NCBI GenBank assembly: GCA_033439295.1 | Contig: JAVTLE010000014.1 | Coordinates: forward strand, 2,914,001-2,978,000 | Reading direction: 5' to 3' | DNA length: 64,000 nt | Source of the DNA: Deuterostichococcus epilithicus | Taxonomy: Eukaryota > Chlorophyta > Trebouxiophyceae > Prasiolales > Stichococcaceae | Program-made: the position numbers and the translations under genes | In this document: positions 1 to 9,797 of the stretch, piece after piece | Layout: every line of letters begins with the position of its first letter | Position numbering within the stretch: position 1 is the stretch's first letter | The notes under the pieces: generated by a model | The model's input: only the letters and a program-made list of their open reading frames with translations | Database searches by the model: none | Told to the model about the DNA's origin: nothing

Positions 1-225
1 GCGGTAGTCGGGGACCGCGGAAGCTGCTTGACGCGCGCCCCTCCCCCCCAGCAAGTCAATGGGCAATCCATGAGACGACTGCTGCCAGTGTGACAGCTGT
101 CCCACTGCGCCCGTGCAATTGCAAAGGCGGAAATGCATGCACGCTTGGCTCCTAGCCTCCCCCTTCCTTCTCCCGCAGGCATAGATTTCGGGGTTGCTGA
201 TGTTGGGGTCGAGGGTTTGGCGCAC

Positions 226-3200
226 CTTGCAGGCGGCAAGGTCCTGCTGGGAGATGTGGCAGGACGGGTGCGGCCGCTTCAGGCGGTGGTGGTGGTGGTG
301 CCGCAGGCGGTGGTGGTTCCCCTCGCCCTCGGCCTCGGGCTCGCCGTGCTCCGGGGCCAGCTCCGCCGCCGTCGCCTTGCGCAGCAGCTGCAGCGCGTGC
401 TGCACCTCCTCCCTGAGCACCGCCTGCAGACCCCGCTGCGCCATGCTCTGCGCGCCAGAAGCACGCGAGGTGGCCCCCTACCTCCGTCCACTAGCTGCTG
501 CGCCATCCTGCATCACTCGCTGCGCCGCTGGCAGGGCTGGGCCGCCGCTGCCCCGCAGCGAGTGCGTCCTCTGCCTCCGGTTGCAAAGCGGCTGCCTGAC
601 GGACACGTACCTGGTTCCTGCCAGGGACATGCATGCCACGAGCAACAGACGCGAGCCTCGACTGCCAAGGCCGCGTTTCGGGGTCGAGGGTCGGTGTGCT
701 GGAGTTGCAGGGCAACGAAAGTGCTCAGGTGCTGTGGCCAGATCCTGAGACACACCTTTGAGCGGGACGGCACCCGCGGCATCTTCTTCTCCTCCACAGC
801 AAACAGCTCGTGCACCAGCTGCCTCCCGTTGATGGGCGCCTGTCCAGCAAAGCTGCTTCGTCAGCCGGCACAGGCAGTCGCTAAGAGCATGTCAGCGCAT
901 GCTAGGCGGGCGGGCCCGCTGCCGTGAGCCCTGCGGATGGCTGCGTTGCGGGGGTGCCTGCACAGCCAGCGCACAAGAGGGCGCAACGTGCGTGTGCAGC
1001 TGGGAAAGCGCCGATGCAAGCAGGGCATGGGCATTCGAGCAGCATCTGGCAGCTTCACCTTGAAGACAGGGTGCTGCAGCAGCTGCGCAGCCGAAGCTCG
1101 CCTCGCGGGCTCCTTCTGCAGGCACTGCTGCAGGAGGTCCCGAAAGGCCTGCGCAACCAGCCGATGCGCGTCATGTATAGCAGCAACAGCACATGTGGCA
1201 GAGGCAGCCGCTGCCGGGCTGCGGCGGTGGCGGGCTGTCCGCCCTCTGCCTTGGTCCCAGCTCACATGCCGCCAATGATCTTCACAGGATGGCGCCATTC
1301 TGATACCGACATGGTTCGTGTGCGAGCGGACGCACATCTGAGAATTCCCGACCGTCGGTGGGCTCCTGCAGCTGCGGCGGCTCGTCGTTGGCGATGCTCA
1401 TGACCACGTTCTTCAGCGACTCGTCCTCGTTCGGCGCCTGCAGCCGGACGCTGTCAGGCTGGGTCAAGCAACAGACCAGACGCGCCGGATCCGTGTTCAG
1501 GTATTGAAACTTGAACTCGACACACTTGTCAGTTTGATTTAGAAACAGGCAAGGACGCACCGAGCCCTGCGCAAGCTCCAGCAGCAGGATGCCAAAGGAC
1601 CAGATGTCGGCGCGCTCATCGTAGCCCACCTCCTCGTCCGGCGTGACCACCTGTGCAGACAGAAGAACCTTGCGGTACACAGCTTGCGGCTGTGCTGCAA
1701 GCGGAGGGAACATGCCCTTTACAGGAGCAGAGCAGGGCATGGCCCAGAGCAACAGTTCCGTACCTCAGGCGCCATCCAGGCCGGGGTGCCTGCGCAGCCA
1801 CAAATATGGTCAGCGCGCAACACTCTTCGTGTCCTCACACTGACGGCGCGGCGCCGCACGAGTGAACAGGGTGCAAAACAGGGGCATGACGACAGGAACA
1901 GCATGCAGACGGTCGGGCTGCTGCGCAAGGCCGGCTCCCCGCCGTAGTGAGGGCGCACCCGTGAAGGTGGAGCAAGCGGCGGCATGGCGCGCCCGCAGGC
2001 GCTCCCGCTCCGGGCCGCCGCCATGGCTGCTGCCAGACACATGCCGCACGGGAGCCGTGACGCCCATGTCCCCCAGGTACACCTTGCCCGCGTCGCTCAC
2101 CAGCACGTTGGCCGCCTGCGAGGGGCCGCCGGCGCAGCCGCAGTCACGCGGCCGGGCGCGTGCAGCAACGGCAGGGACGGGGCATCGGCTGTGGCCGACA
2201 AGCAGCAGGGCAGCCCGGTGCGGTCATGTGAGGGGGGTGCCAGCAGCTGTCCTTCAGCTGAGACCGACTCCTGGCCATGCAGCAGATGGCGGCTACCTTG
2301 ACGTCCCGGTGCATGAGGCTGAGCTGGTGCATGAAGTGCAGGGCCTGCAGCACCGGCAGCGCGACACCGGCAACGCCCGCCTCCGTCAAACCCTGCCAAG
2401 AAGACCAGACCGGCAGAGGTCGGGCCATGGGCATGCCGCCAAGGGCGGCGCGACGAGCTCAAGGCAACGCACCGCGCTGTCGTTTCGCACCCCATGCAGC
2501 GTCGGAGTTCTCATGCAAGACCTGCCTCGGGGTGGCGCTGCGTGAGGACGGACTCGGCTGAGCCGCCGTTGATGAACGGGGTCACCATCCACATGTGGTC
2601 GTCCTCCTGCGGATGTCATCAGTTGTGCGTGTGCAGTGTGTGCGCCAGGGTGCTGCCGCCAACTACACGCGTCCCGGTACCTGGTTCGCATCCTCCCGCC
2701 TCCGGGATCGCATTGCAAACGAGTTGAAGCCAGCCCAGCACAGCAAGCCAAACTGATGCCATTGAGCAGCGTCTCCCACCTGGAAGTGAGCCAGCACCGG
2801 CAGGATGGCAGGATGCCGCAGCGAGCGCATCGTCAGCACCTCCTGTACTGCCCGGCCCTGCGACGCGAGGCGGAGAAATGGTGGGCTTGGTACTACGGCA
2901 TAGCAGCGTCGGGGGGTTGCATGCGCGCCCGCACTCCATTGGGCTTGTGCGATGCCAAGGTAGAGCAGCATGCAGGCCGCCGCCATCAGGGGGTAGCGCG
3001 ACAATTGCACCTTGTCATCCTTCATGTGATCGAGGAAGAAGATCTTGACGGCGACATACTCGCCGCAGCCCTTGGCACGCGCCGACCACACCGTGGCTGT
3101 TGCACCGTGTCCCACCTCGTGCAGCAGGTCATACTCGGCTGCGTCCGCTGGGTACCTGCATGACGCAGAATGGGCTGTTGTCCAGTCCGCACCAGCGACG

Positions 3201-3359
3201 GCGAGCAAACGATCAGCGAGTGCTTTGGAAGGTAGAGAGCTCAATGAAATGGGTGACTGGGGTCAGGGAGCTCAACACCTACTTTTCGTTATCCGATGTC
3301 CAGGTGGGGCACACAACGTCCGCTCCCATCACCGTGGAAGCCAGATCTTCCGGCTCCAT
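226..3359 (-). CDS. STE20/OSR1 (GCK-VI)-type Ser/Thr protein kinase, probably 3'-incomplete
   Basis: Cytosolic kinase of the OSR1/SPAK/BLUS1 group by its overall pattern. A short first exon (3359-3283) begins MEPEDLAST and splices in phase to YPADAAEYDLLHEVGHG. The glycine loop is GHGATATVW and the catalytic lysine is in EYVAVKIF. Later exons give the catalytic loop MHRDVK (about 2310), which joins AANVLVSDAGKVYLGDMG (about 2080), then GTPAWMAPEV (about 1780), ADIWSFGILLLELAQG (about 1600) and the subdomain XI stretch LLQQCLQKEPARRASAAQLL (about 1100). Downstream are a basic exon (about 770-845) and a final visible exon (about 226-455) that is alpha-helical and then His-rich. A donor (AAG/GTGCGC) follows at 225 and no stop is seen, so the gene probably continues beyond the left edge. 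The metal-binding DFG reads DMG. The middle exons are less certain than the kinase motifs. Confidence 0.88.
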
Positions 3360-4088
3360 AATGGCTGTTGATCACCCAGATGGACAACCTGGTGAGTTCC
3401 AGCTTCGCTCTGATGCCTGCACCTGCAATTGGGTCTGCTGTGCTGGTACACTGACTAAGGCCAAACAGGACAAATAACTTCGCGAGCAGAACGCGCGGCG
3501 CCTTTATTGATGAAGTTTCCAACACGCAATCTCTGGAGTTTCTGGATGTGTGAAGCGGCGAAGAGAGAAGAAATTGAGAGGGAGTTCACGGTGCACTTGC
3601 GCAGGTAGCCGAATGTGGCTAGGGTACAAGCACTTGGGTGTAAGCACCCATGTGACTTCGCTCAGCTTCCTGCACGTGTTGACTTCTTCCTGGAACTGCG
3701 GACTGGAAGCAAGTGGCCTAGAGCGTGGGTGTGACCCAGCCGAGAGCGGTGGAGTGCGACCCTTCACACGCTTATTCCCCTCAAGCCTGATAGCGCCTGC
3801 GTCCCCAGAGGCGCCGGCGCGCTCGCAAACAAAACACACTTGCTGCGGGTCCGACCTCCGTCCTGAATCAGAAAATAGACTAGCAATGTCTCCAGCTACG
3901 GACTCTGCCGGACGAGGCAGGACACACAGATGCGTGGCGAATCGCGCCGCGCTCAGTCCGCCCCAACCGCGTCCGCCCTCTGTCTTGGCTTGGCGTGCCA
4001 TGTGGCACCTTCTTGAACGAGGCGGCCTCACTGATACGCTGCGGCACAGCTGGGGCGCGGGCTCGATGTCTTGGGGCGCTGATGGCCT
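3360..4088. other. Intergenic: kinase upstream region and eIF4A 3' flank
   Basis: About 730 bp between the start of the kinase gene and the stop of eIF4A, both on the minus strand. It should hold the kinase promoter and 5' UTR and the eIF4A 3' UTR. I see no conserved protein, tRNA or repeat here. Open frames on either strand lack recognisable similarity. Confidence 0.5.
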
Positions 4089-6798
4089 CTAGATAAGGTC
4101 TGCAGCAGAGAGGGGACAGGGCCGTCAAAAGGTGTGTCCCAGGAGTTTGAGAATAGTCCCACAGGAAGCAGTTGCTTCCTCGCTGCGTCAACACCCAACA
4201 CATCGGTGCTCATGACAGATGTTTCGCAACAGATGGCCGTTACAGGGGGCGAGATGGCGCACCAGCAACGTTGGACGGCAGCTCCTCGATGACAGTGTTG
4301 TAGAAGCGCTGGATGTCCTTGAGCATGTGCTCGTCGTCGCGCGACACGAAGTTGATGGCGACACCCTTGCGGCCGAACCGCCCGCTGCGACCGATGCGGT
4401 GCAGGTAGTTCTCTGGCTGCGTCGGCAGGTCGAAGTTGATGACCAGCGACACCTGCAGTGTGCACACAGAACTGATGGTGTCAGAAAGAGGTGGTTGGCG
4501 CAGCGGCAGCACAGGATTCTGGCAGCACGATACATCACCTACAGCATGGACGGAGCAGACTGCTCGATGACATCAACAGATGGGAAGACATTGAGTTGTT
4601 GATGCATTGCCATGTGAACAAAGAAGGTGCAGAGTGCCTCGCTGTTCACCGACAGGGCGGCAGCACCTGCTTCCGACATGCGAGACAGGGTGCACCATCA
4701 GAGGCTACGGGACCGCCCACACCTGCTGCACATCGATGCCGCGGGCGAGCAGGTCGGTGGTAATCAGCACACGGGAGGAGCCGGAGCGGAACTCGCGCAT
4801 GATGACGTCACGCGTGTTCTGGTCCATGTCTCCGTGCGTCGCCGACACTGTGTGGTCACGCTCCCTCATCTTGTCCGACAGCCAGTCCACCTGTGCAGCA
4901 TGGAATAGCGGCAATATCAGCGCCTTTCTTGCTTGCAGCAGTGCAGCAGCAACTGCAGTGCAGCGGCAGATGCTGCGTCGTCTGCAGCGGCACAGCACAG
5001 CTACTCCAGCCTGCTAATCTGCCCTGCCGCCTTGCCTACGTTCTGCCGTTGCTGTGGCAGGACATTGCATCACAACGTTCGAAGCAGTCCAGCCCAAAAC
5101 TTGGATTTCATGCTCGATGCGATCGGCATGAAGGTAAAACGACAAGGCCACCCACCTTGCGGCGGGTGTTGGCAAAGATGACGGACTGGGTGATGGCGAC
5201 CGTCTCGTACAGGTCGCTGAGGGTGTCCAGCTTCCACTCCTCCTTCTCCACGTTCACGTAGAACTGCTTGATACCCTCCAGGGTCAGCTCGTCACGCTTG
5301 ACCAGGATGTGCACCGGCTTGTTCATGAACTTCCGGGTGATCTCCAGCGCCTCCGGCGGCAGAGTGGCTGAGAAGATGCCGACCTGCGGACGGATGATCA
5401 CATGCGTTTTGACGTGAGGGCTCTGTCCGCCGAAGCTGGCTTCAGCAGGTGCAAAAGGCTAGCTTAAATGCAGACTGCACCGAAGGTCGCTGCACCGAAG
5501 GTCCCAGCACAACCTGCAGCTGACGTTCTCCGCACTGCCATGAACGCTCTGAAGCTGAGCGTGGCCTCAAGGTCAGGCCATTACTGACCTGGAGCTTGGG
5601 CGGCAGCAGCTGGAAGATGTCGTAGATCTGATCCTTGAAACCGCGAGACAGCATCTCATCGGCCTCATCCAGCACGAACATGCGGATCTGGTCGGCGCGC
5701 AGCGCCCGCCGCCGCAGCATGTCGTACACGCGGCCCGGAGTGCCGACCACCACGTGCACGCCGCCCTGCAGGATGCGGGTGTCCTCCCGCACGCTGGTGC
5801 CGCCCACGCAAGCGTGGCACTTGACCTGCGCATTGGCGATAATTGACCAGTTTACAGAACTGCGCGCATGAATCACGAGGCCAGGGTCACTCATTGCAAT
5901 CTACGTAGGCGGATAGAACACTCTGCTGTCCAATCAATCGGGCACAGCAACACAGCTGGTCTGGCGACGCCGTGGCAGAATGCGCCGCTGCGGGTTGCGG
6001 GATGCGCAAGCAGCCCGTCGAGAGCCAGAGCATTGTGCACACCTGCAGGTAGTCGCCCAGGGCGCGCATGACCTTCTCGATCTGCTGCGCCAGCTCGCGG
6101 GTGGGCGCGAGCACCAGGCCCTGGCACTCCATCAGGTTGAAGTCCAGCGACTGCAGGATGCCGGCGCAGAAGGTGGCAGTCTTGCCAGTGCCGGACTGCG
6201 CCTGCTGAATGACGTCGTGGCCCTTGCCGAACGGCACGATGCCCTTCTGCTGGATCGCCGACGGCTTCTCGAAACCTGGGAAGCCAGGGAAGCACATCAG
6301 TGCACGCTGGCCGACCAACAGGTACCGGAACCCATGCAGGCAGGCCGGCTGCCGCAGATACTTGCATGCTAGCGGTCACATCTGAGCTGCTGCACGCGTG
6401 GGCACGCCTCCTGCTCTCCGTCCGCCAGGTCCAAGTTTACGTCCGGGATGCTCACAGCGAGACCAGCGGCGCGGCCTCACCGTAAGCGTAAATGCCACGG
6501 AGAAGGTTCTCCTTCAAGCCCATCTGGTCAAAGCTGTCGAAACTCTCCTCCCACTCGGTGTAGAACTCCTTGGAGCCGCCGCCAGTGCTGCGTTCGAACA
6601 AGCGGCCGTCAGGAAGGGCCCTGGGCCGGAGTTTGCGCTGGCACGCTGCAGCAGCCAATTTCTTGCATGCTGGTCACCGACGCACACGTAGCATGCCGGC
6701 ATATGCATGAACGCGCGGGCAGGGGCCACTCACAGCTCCGCCATCTTGACATCGTAGGACTTTTCGTCGAACGAATTAATCTCGCCGCCCGACGCCAT
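4089..6798 (-). CDS. EIF4A: Eukaryotic initiation factor 4A (DEAD-box RNA helicase)
   Basis: ATP-dependent RNA helicase of the cap-binding complex, unwinding mRNA 5' leaders for translation. It starts [12 protein letters not shown] (6798), followed by exons with the conserved [21 protein letters not shown] region, the Q motif (KPSAIQQ), motif [10 protein letters not shown], motif Ia [14 protein letters not shown], motif II DEAD ([10 protein letters not shown]), motif [11 protein letters not shown], motif [11 protein letters not shown], motif [15 protein letters not shown] and motif [15 protein letters not shown]. The last coding piece is tiny. Donor GCTG/GTGCGC at 4263/4262 joins an acceptor near 4100 to give ...ELPSNVADLI-stop, the normal eIF4A C-terminus; without this splice the protein would end in unrelated residues. 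All helicase motifs are intact. Its upstream region and first intron have a diverged duplicate near 10.6-10.8 kb. Confidence 0.97.
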
Positions 6799-6960
6799 GA
6801 TTGCGACCTTCTGTTCTTCTGCTGTGTCTGTTCGCCAAGCTGCTCGAGGCAGCGAGCTGGTTGGGAGCTGTTTGCGCTGTGACAGCGCGCTTGATGCACG
6901 GAAAGGAGCGACGCAGGGCATGCCGGCTCGCCCTTGTGCACCTTTGAAGGGGCGATGAAG
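6635..6960. repeat. Dispersed repeat, copy 1 (eIF4A 5' region and first intron)
   Basis: This stretch flanks the first coding exon of eIF4A and is recognisably the same sequence, in the same orientation, as 10565-10808. Shared blocks include cacgctgcagcagccaat (6641), the segment around cttgcatgctggtc (6662) and a long block from about 6835 to 6958 with ctcgaggcagcgagctgg, gctgtgacagcgcgc, cacggaaaggagc and ccttgtgcacct. Copy 2 lacks the coding exon that lies between the blocks here. Confidence 0.75.
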
Positions 6961-7213
6961 TGACCGCAAAGGCACCTCAGGGTTCTGGCGACTGGGGGGC
7001 ATGGAGTCGGTGGAGGCAAGCATTGGTGCGGCCACAAGGCTCATTCAGCGGCGGCTAGAAGTGACGCCACTTGCAGCCGCGGCCCGGCGCTGGCCACAGC
7101 GTTCGCCGCGTCCGCTGTTGAGCGGAGCGGCAGGGCGGCCCCGCACTTTGAGCCAGTCTCACGCTCTAGCGCTCGCTTGGCAGGGCATAAGGACCACGGC
7201 GACATATAGGGTA
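6799..7213. promoter_or_regulatory. eIF4A promoter/5' UTR and OS-9 3' flank
   Basis: About 415 bp upstream of eIF4A (minus strand), ending at the OS-9 stop. Its eIF4A-proximal part is inside the dispersed repeat. No TATA box in an obviously correct position was recognised. Confidence 0.4.
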
Positions 7214-9200
7214 CTACAAATCTTCGTGATCTGCAGTCTCATGTGCCGAATGTTTGCTGCCCTCTCGAGGCGCGGCCTCCTGTCCACCTGCAGCCTCTGC
7301 ATCCTCGACAGCATGCGCCGCTGTCTCTTGCAAATCTGGCTCCTCATCTTCCTCGGATGGCCTCGCATCGCTGCTGCCACTGTCTGCTGCCGCTGCTTCT
7401 GCCCCTGCCTCCGGCGCAGCGCCCTTGCCGCCACTGTCTTCGATGCCCAGTAGCCTATCTGCCGGATCGGCATCCTCCACCACCTCATCGGCAGCAATGC
7501 TGCCGCCGATGTCGCTGCCAGACTGCTGCTCTTCTGGCTCTGTTTGCGCTGCTGCGTCTGGCGCTCCGTCGCCACCGCTGCTGCCGGAAGTCTGATCGTT
7601 TGCCTGTGGCGCAGCCGGCAGCCGGGTCGGCTTACATACAGCAACACGATTGCGCGCACACGGTTGCACACTCATCGTGCAGCATCAGGTGCGATGGCAC
7701 CTGCTGAGATGATTGCAGGTGGCTGGGCGCTGCGCTGCACAGCACGTGCACAACTGGCACCTCCTCCACCCGGAACTTGGGGTGCTGGCACAGCCGCGGC
7801 GTCCGCACGCTCATGACGTAATGACATGTAGACGGCTCCTGCAGAAAGCCAGACACGCAGCAGTAGGTACCGACCCTGAAATTCCACATCGCCCGCACCA
7901 CGCCCAAACAGGCACAGCGCGGCGCCTCACCTTTATCGAAACGATGAGGTCTTTGGCGCCCTCGCCACAGCTGTATCGGACCTGGAATGGCAGCGGCCGT
8001 ACATTGAGACTTGCGTCCACACTCGGGTACCAGCAACAGATCTAGACAGCGCCACTCGGGGCGCGAGGCCAATTGACACGGGGCCCAGAGCTCACCTCTG
8101 CAGACCGCGTGCCCCCAGTGATGTCGCACGTGTCGCCGCTGTCATACATTTGGCTGACATACTTCATCTCCTTCTGGCCCGGGCTCGCGTCAACCTGTTG
8201 CAACACACAAATGGGACCTAGGTACTCTGCGAAACTTTTACGCTCGCAGTCCGACAGTTTGTGCACCTCGGCCGCACCTGTACTGCATCAGCATCCGTGG
8301 CGGACGCATTGAAAACTCCCAGTGAATACTCCACTGCGACACTGGTGCTGCCGTCTGCCGCCTGCTCCCTGTGAAACTGCCGCACATGTTTCCGGTAGCA
8401 CACCTCATATGTCCACCAGTCCTCTGCCCGATAGAAGCACAGCGCGGCTGCAGAACACCGCAACATGTCGGTGACTAGACTGCTGAAGGTTTCGTCATGG
8501 TGCTGCCGAAGGACTGCACCAGTGTTGTATGCATGCGTGAATGGCAATGCCGGACTCACTGAGCTCATCTAGGATCTCGGATGGCGTCTGCTGCTGCATC
8601 TTGATGCTCGAAGTCGCCTGCAGCAGAGGCAGTTTGTCAACGGGCAACGCCACCAAGAGCTGCAGGGTCTGCACCGAGGGAGATTTGCACAGACCCACCT
8701 GTGCTGATGTCACGTTCGGAGCTGCAGGCTCGTGTGCCGCTGGGAGCCTGCAGGTGTACTTCTTTCCGGTCTTGTCGGCCATCTGCAACGTGCGCATGCC
8801 AGACTGCAGCGGCGGCGGCCCGGCATCACCTACGGACGAAAAGCCACGTCGTTCACGGCGGCGTGACCAGGCAGACTGTTGGAATAACTGCTCTTGGTGC
8901 GGCGTGACCAGGCTGACTGTTGGAATAACTGCTGCGCAATCCAGTTGTCCTCACCGTCTCGATCGATGGCAATGATGTACTTTGGCTTCTTCTCGTCGTC
9001 GAGGAACTTGACAGGGGGATCTGCGGCACACAGATCATGTGGTGTCATGAGTGGAGCTGGACCAGCATGGCCTGCAATGTGCTTCAGCCCCAAAGGACGT
9101 TGTACGCACCTGCAACAAGCTCCACGACGGCTGCGCCAGCGCTGAGGACTGTGCAGAGTGCCAAAAGCAGCGTGCAACAGGCAACACGCGAGGGGGCCAT
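7214..9200 (-). CDS. OS9: OS-9/Yos9-type ER lectin (ERAD) with MRH domain
   Basis: ER-lumen lectin that hands misfolded glycoproteins to the HRD ubiquitin ligase. It opens with a clear signal peptide (MAPSRVACCTLLLALCTVLS). It then has exons KYIIAIDRDGEDNWIAQQ, ADKTGKKYTCRLPAA and LLQATSSIKMQQQTPSEILD. The MRH domain follows, with the paired tryptophans and ligand residues of OS-9 proteins: LCFYRAEDWWTYEVCYRKHV, QFHRE, GDTCDITGGTRSAEVRYSC, CHYVMSVRTPRLCQHPKF. The last exon is a long acidic, Ser/Ala-rich tail ending HEDL, a KDEL/HDEL-like retention signal; yeast Yos9 also ends HDEL. The second exon contains a 41-bp tandem duplication (8858-8939). The gene faces the FIH-like gene across a short shared upstream region. 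Confidence 0.9.
8858..8939. repeat. 41-bp tandem duplication inside an OS-9 exon
   Basis: Two near-identical 41-bp units, each starting gcggcgtgaccagg and including gactgttggaataactgct. They abut at 8898/8899 and differ by a few bases. On the coding (minus) strand one copy reads LFQQSAWSR and the other, shifted by two bases, reads SYSNSLPGHAA. The only GT donor that keeps frame with the next exon lies after the second-read copy. Confidence 0.85.
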
Positions 9201-9797
9201 GATATCACCTCCACACGAAAGGATTTCTACAGGCTCGCATACACAGACATGCCCTTTTCTTTTACTGTTCCACACGCCTCGGAATGGCAATTGCACGTAC
9301 ACGGCAAAGTATTGTATGAGCTGAATGAAGACTGTCTTCACCCATTCTTGGGACAGCCAACAGGTGCGTGCACTGTGCAAGCCAGACCCTGCCTTCGCTT
9401 AACTCTTGGATCTGAACGGTAGCACAGACAGTATTGCGTGACTCATTCTCAAACTCTCGAGTCTGGCCTCGGAGGCGAAGCGTCTTTCAAATCCGCACCC
9501 ATCAACGTCCTCCTTGGAACACTGCGACGACTTGCCTTCGATATGACCGTATCAGAGGATCAAAAGGCTTTGTCTGCGCCCCTTTGCTTACAGCAAACGG
9601 GGCAGTGGCTGCAAACGCCGAAAGGCAAGGGCAAGGTACTTGCGAGGATCAACCCGAACGGCTCGCAGCCGGCTGTGCCTCGCCTGGCTGGAACATCCAC
9701 CAGGTAGGCATTTCCGATCGATCTGTTAGGCTGCTGATCTGTGAGGCTGCTTTTCTCCGATGACGAGCATGTTGCTGATTGCGTCGTGGATCATGCA
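9201..9797. promoter_or_regulatory. Divergent upstream region, OS-9 (-) / FIH-like (+)
   Basis: About 600 bp between two divergently transcribed genes. An additional 5' exon of the FIH-like gene could lie in 9438-9707, where the plus strand has an open frame beginning at an ATG, but I found no family similarity there. No unambiguous core promoter element was seen. Confidence 0.35.

Noticed and set aside
9438-9707. Plus-strand open frame upstream of the FIH-like gene, starting at an ATG
   Set aside because: No similarity to the FIH N-terminus and no in-phase join found; kept only as a possible 5' exon.
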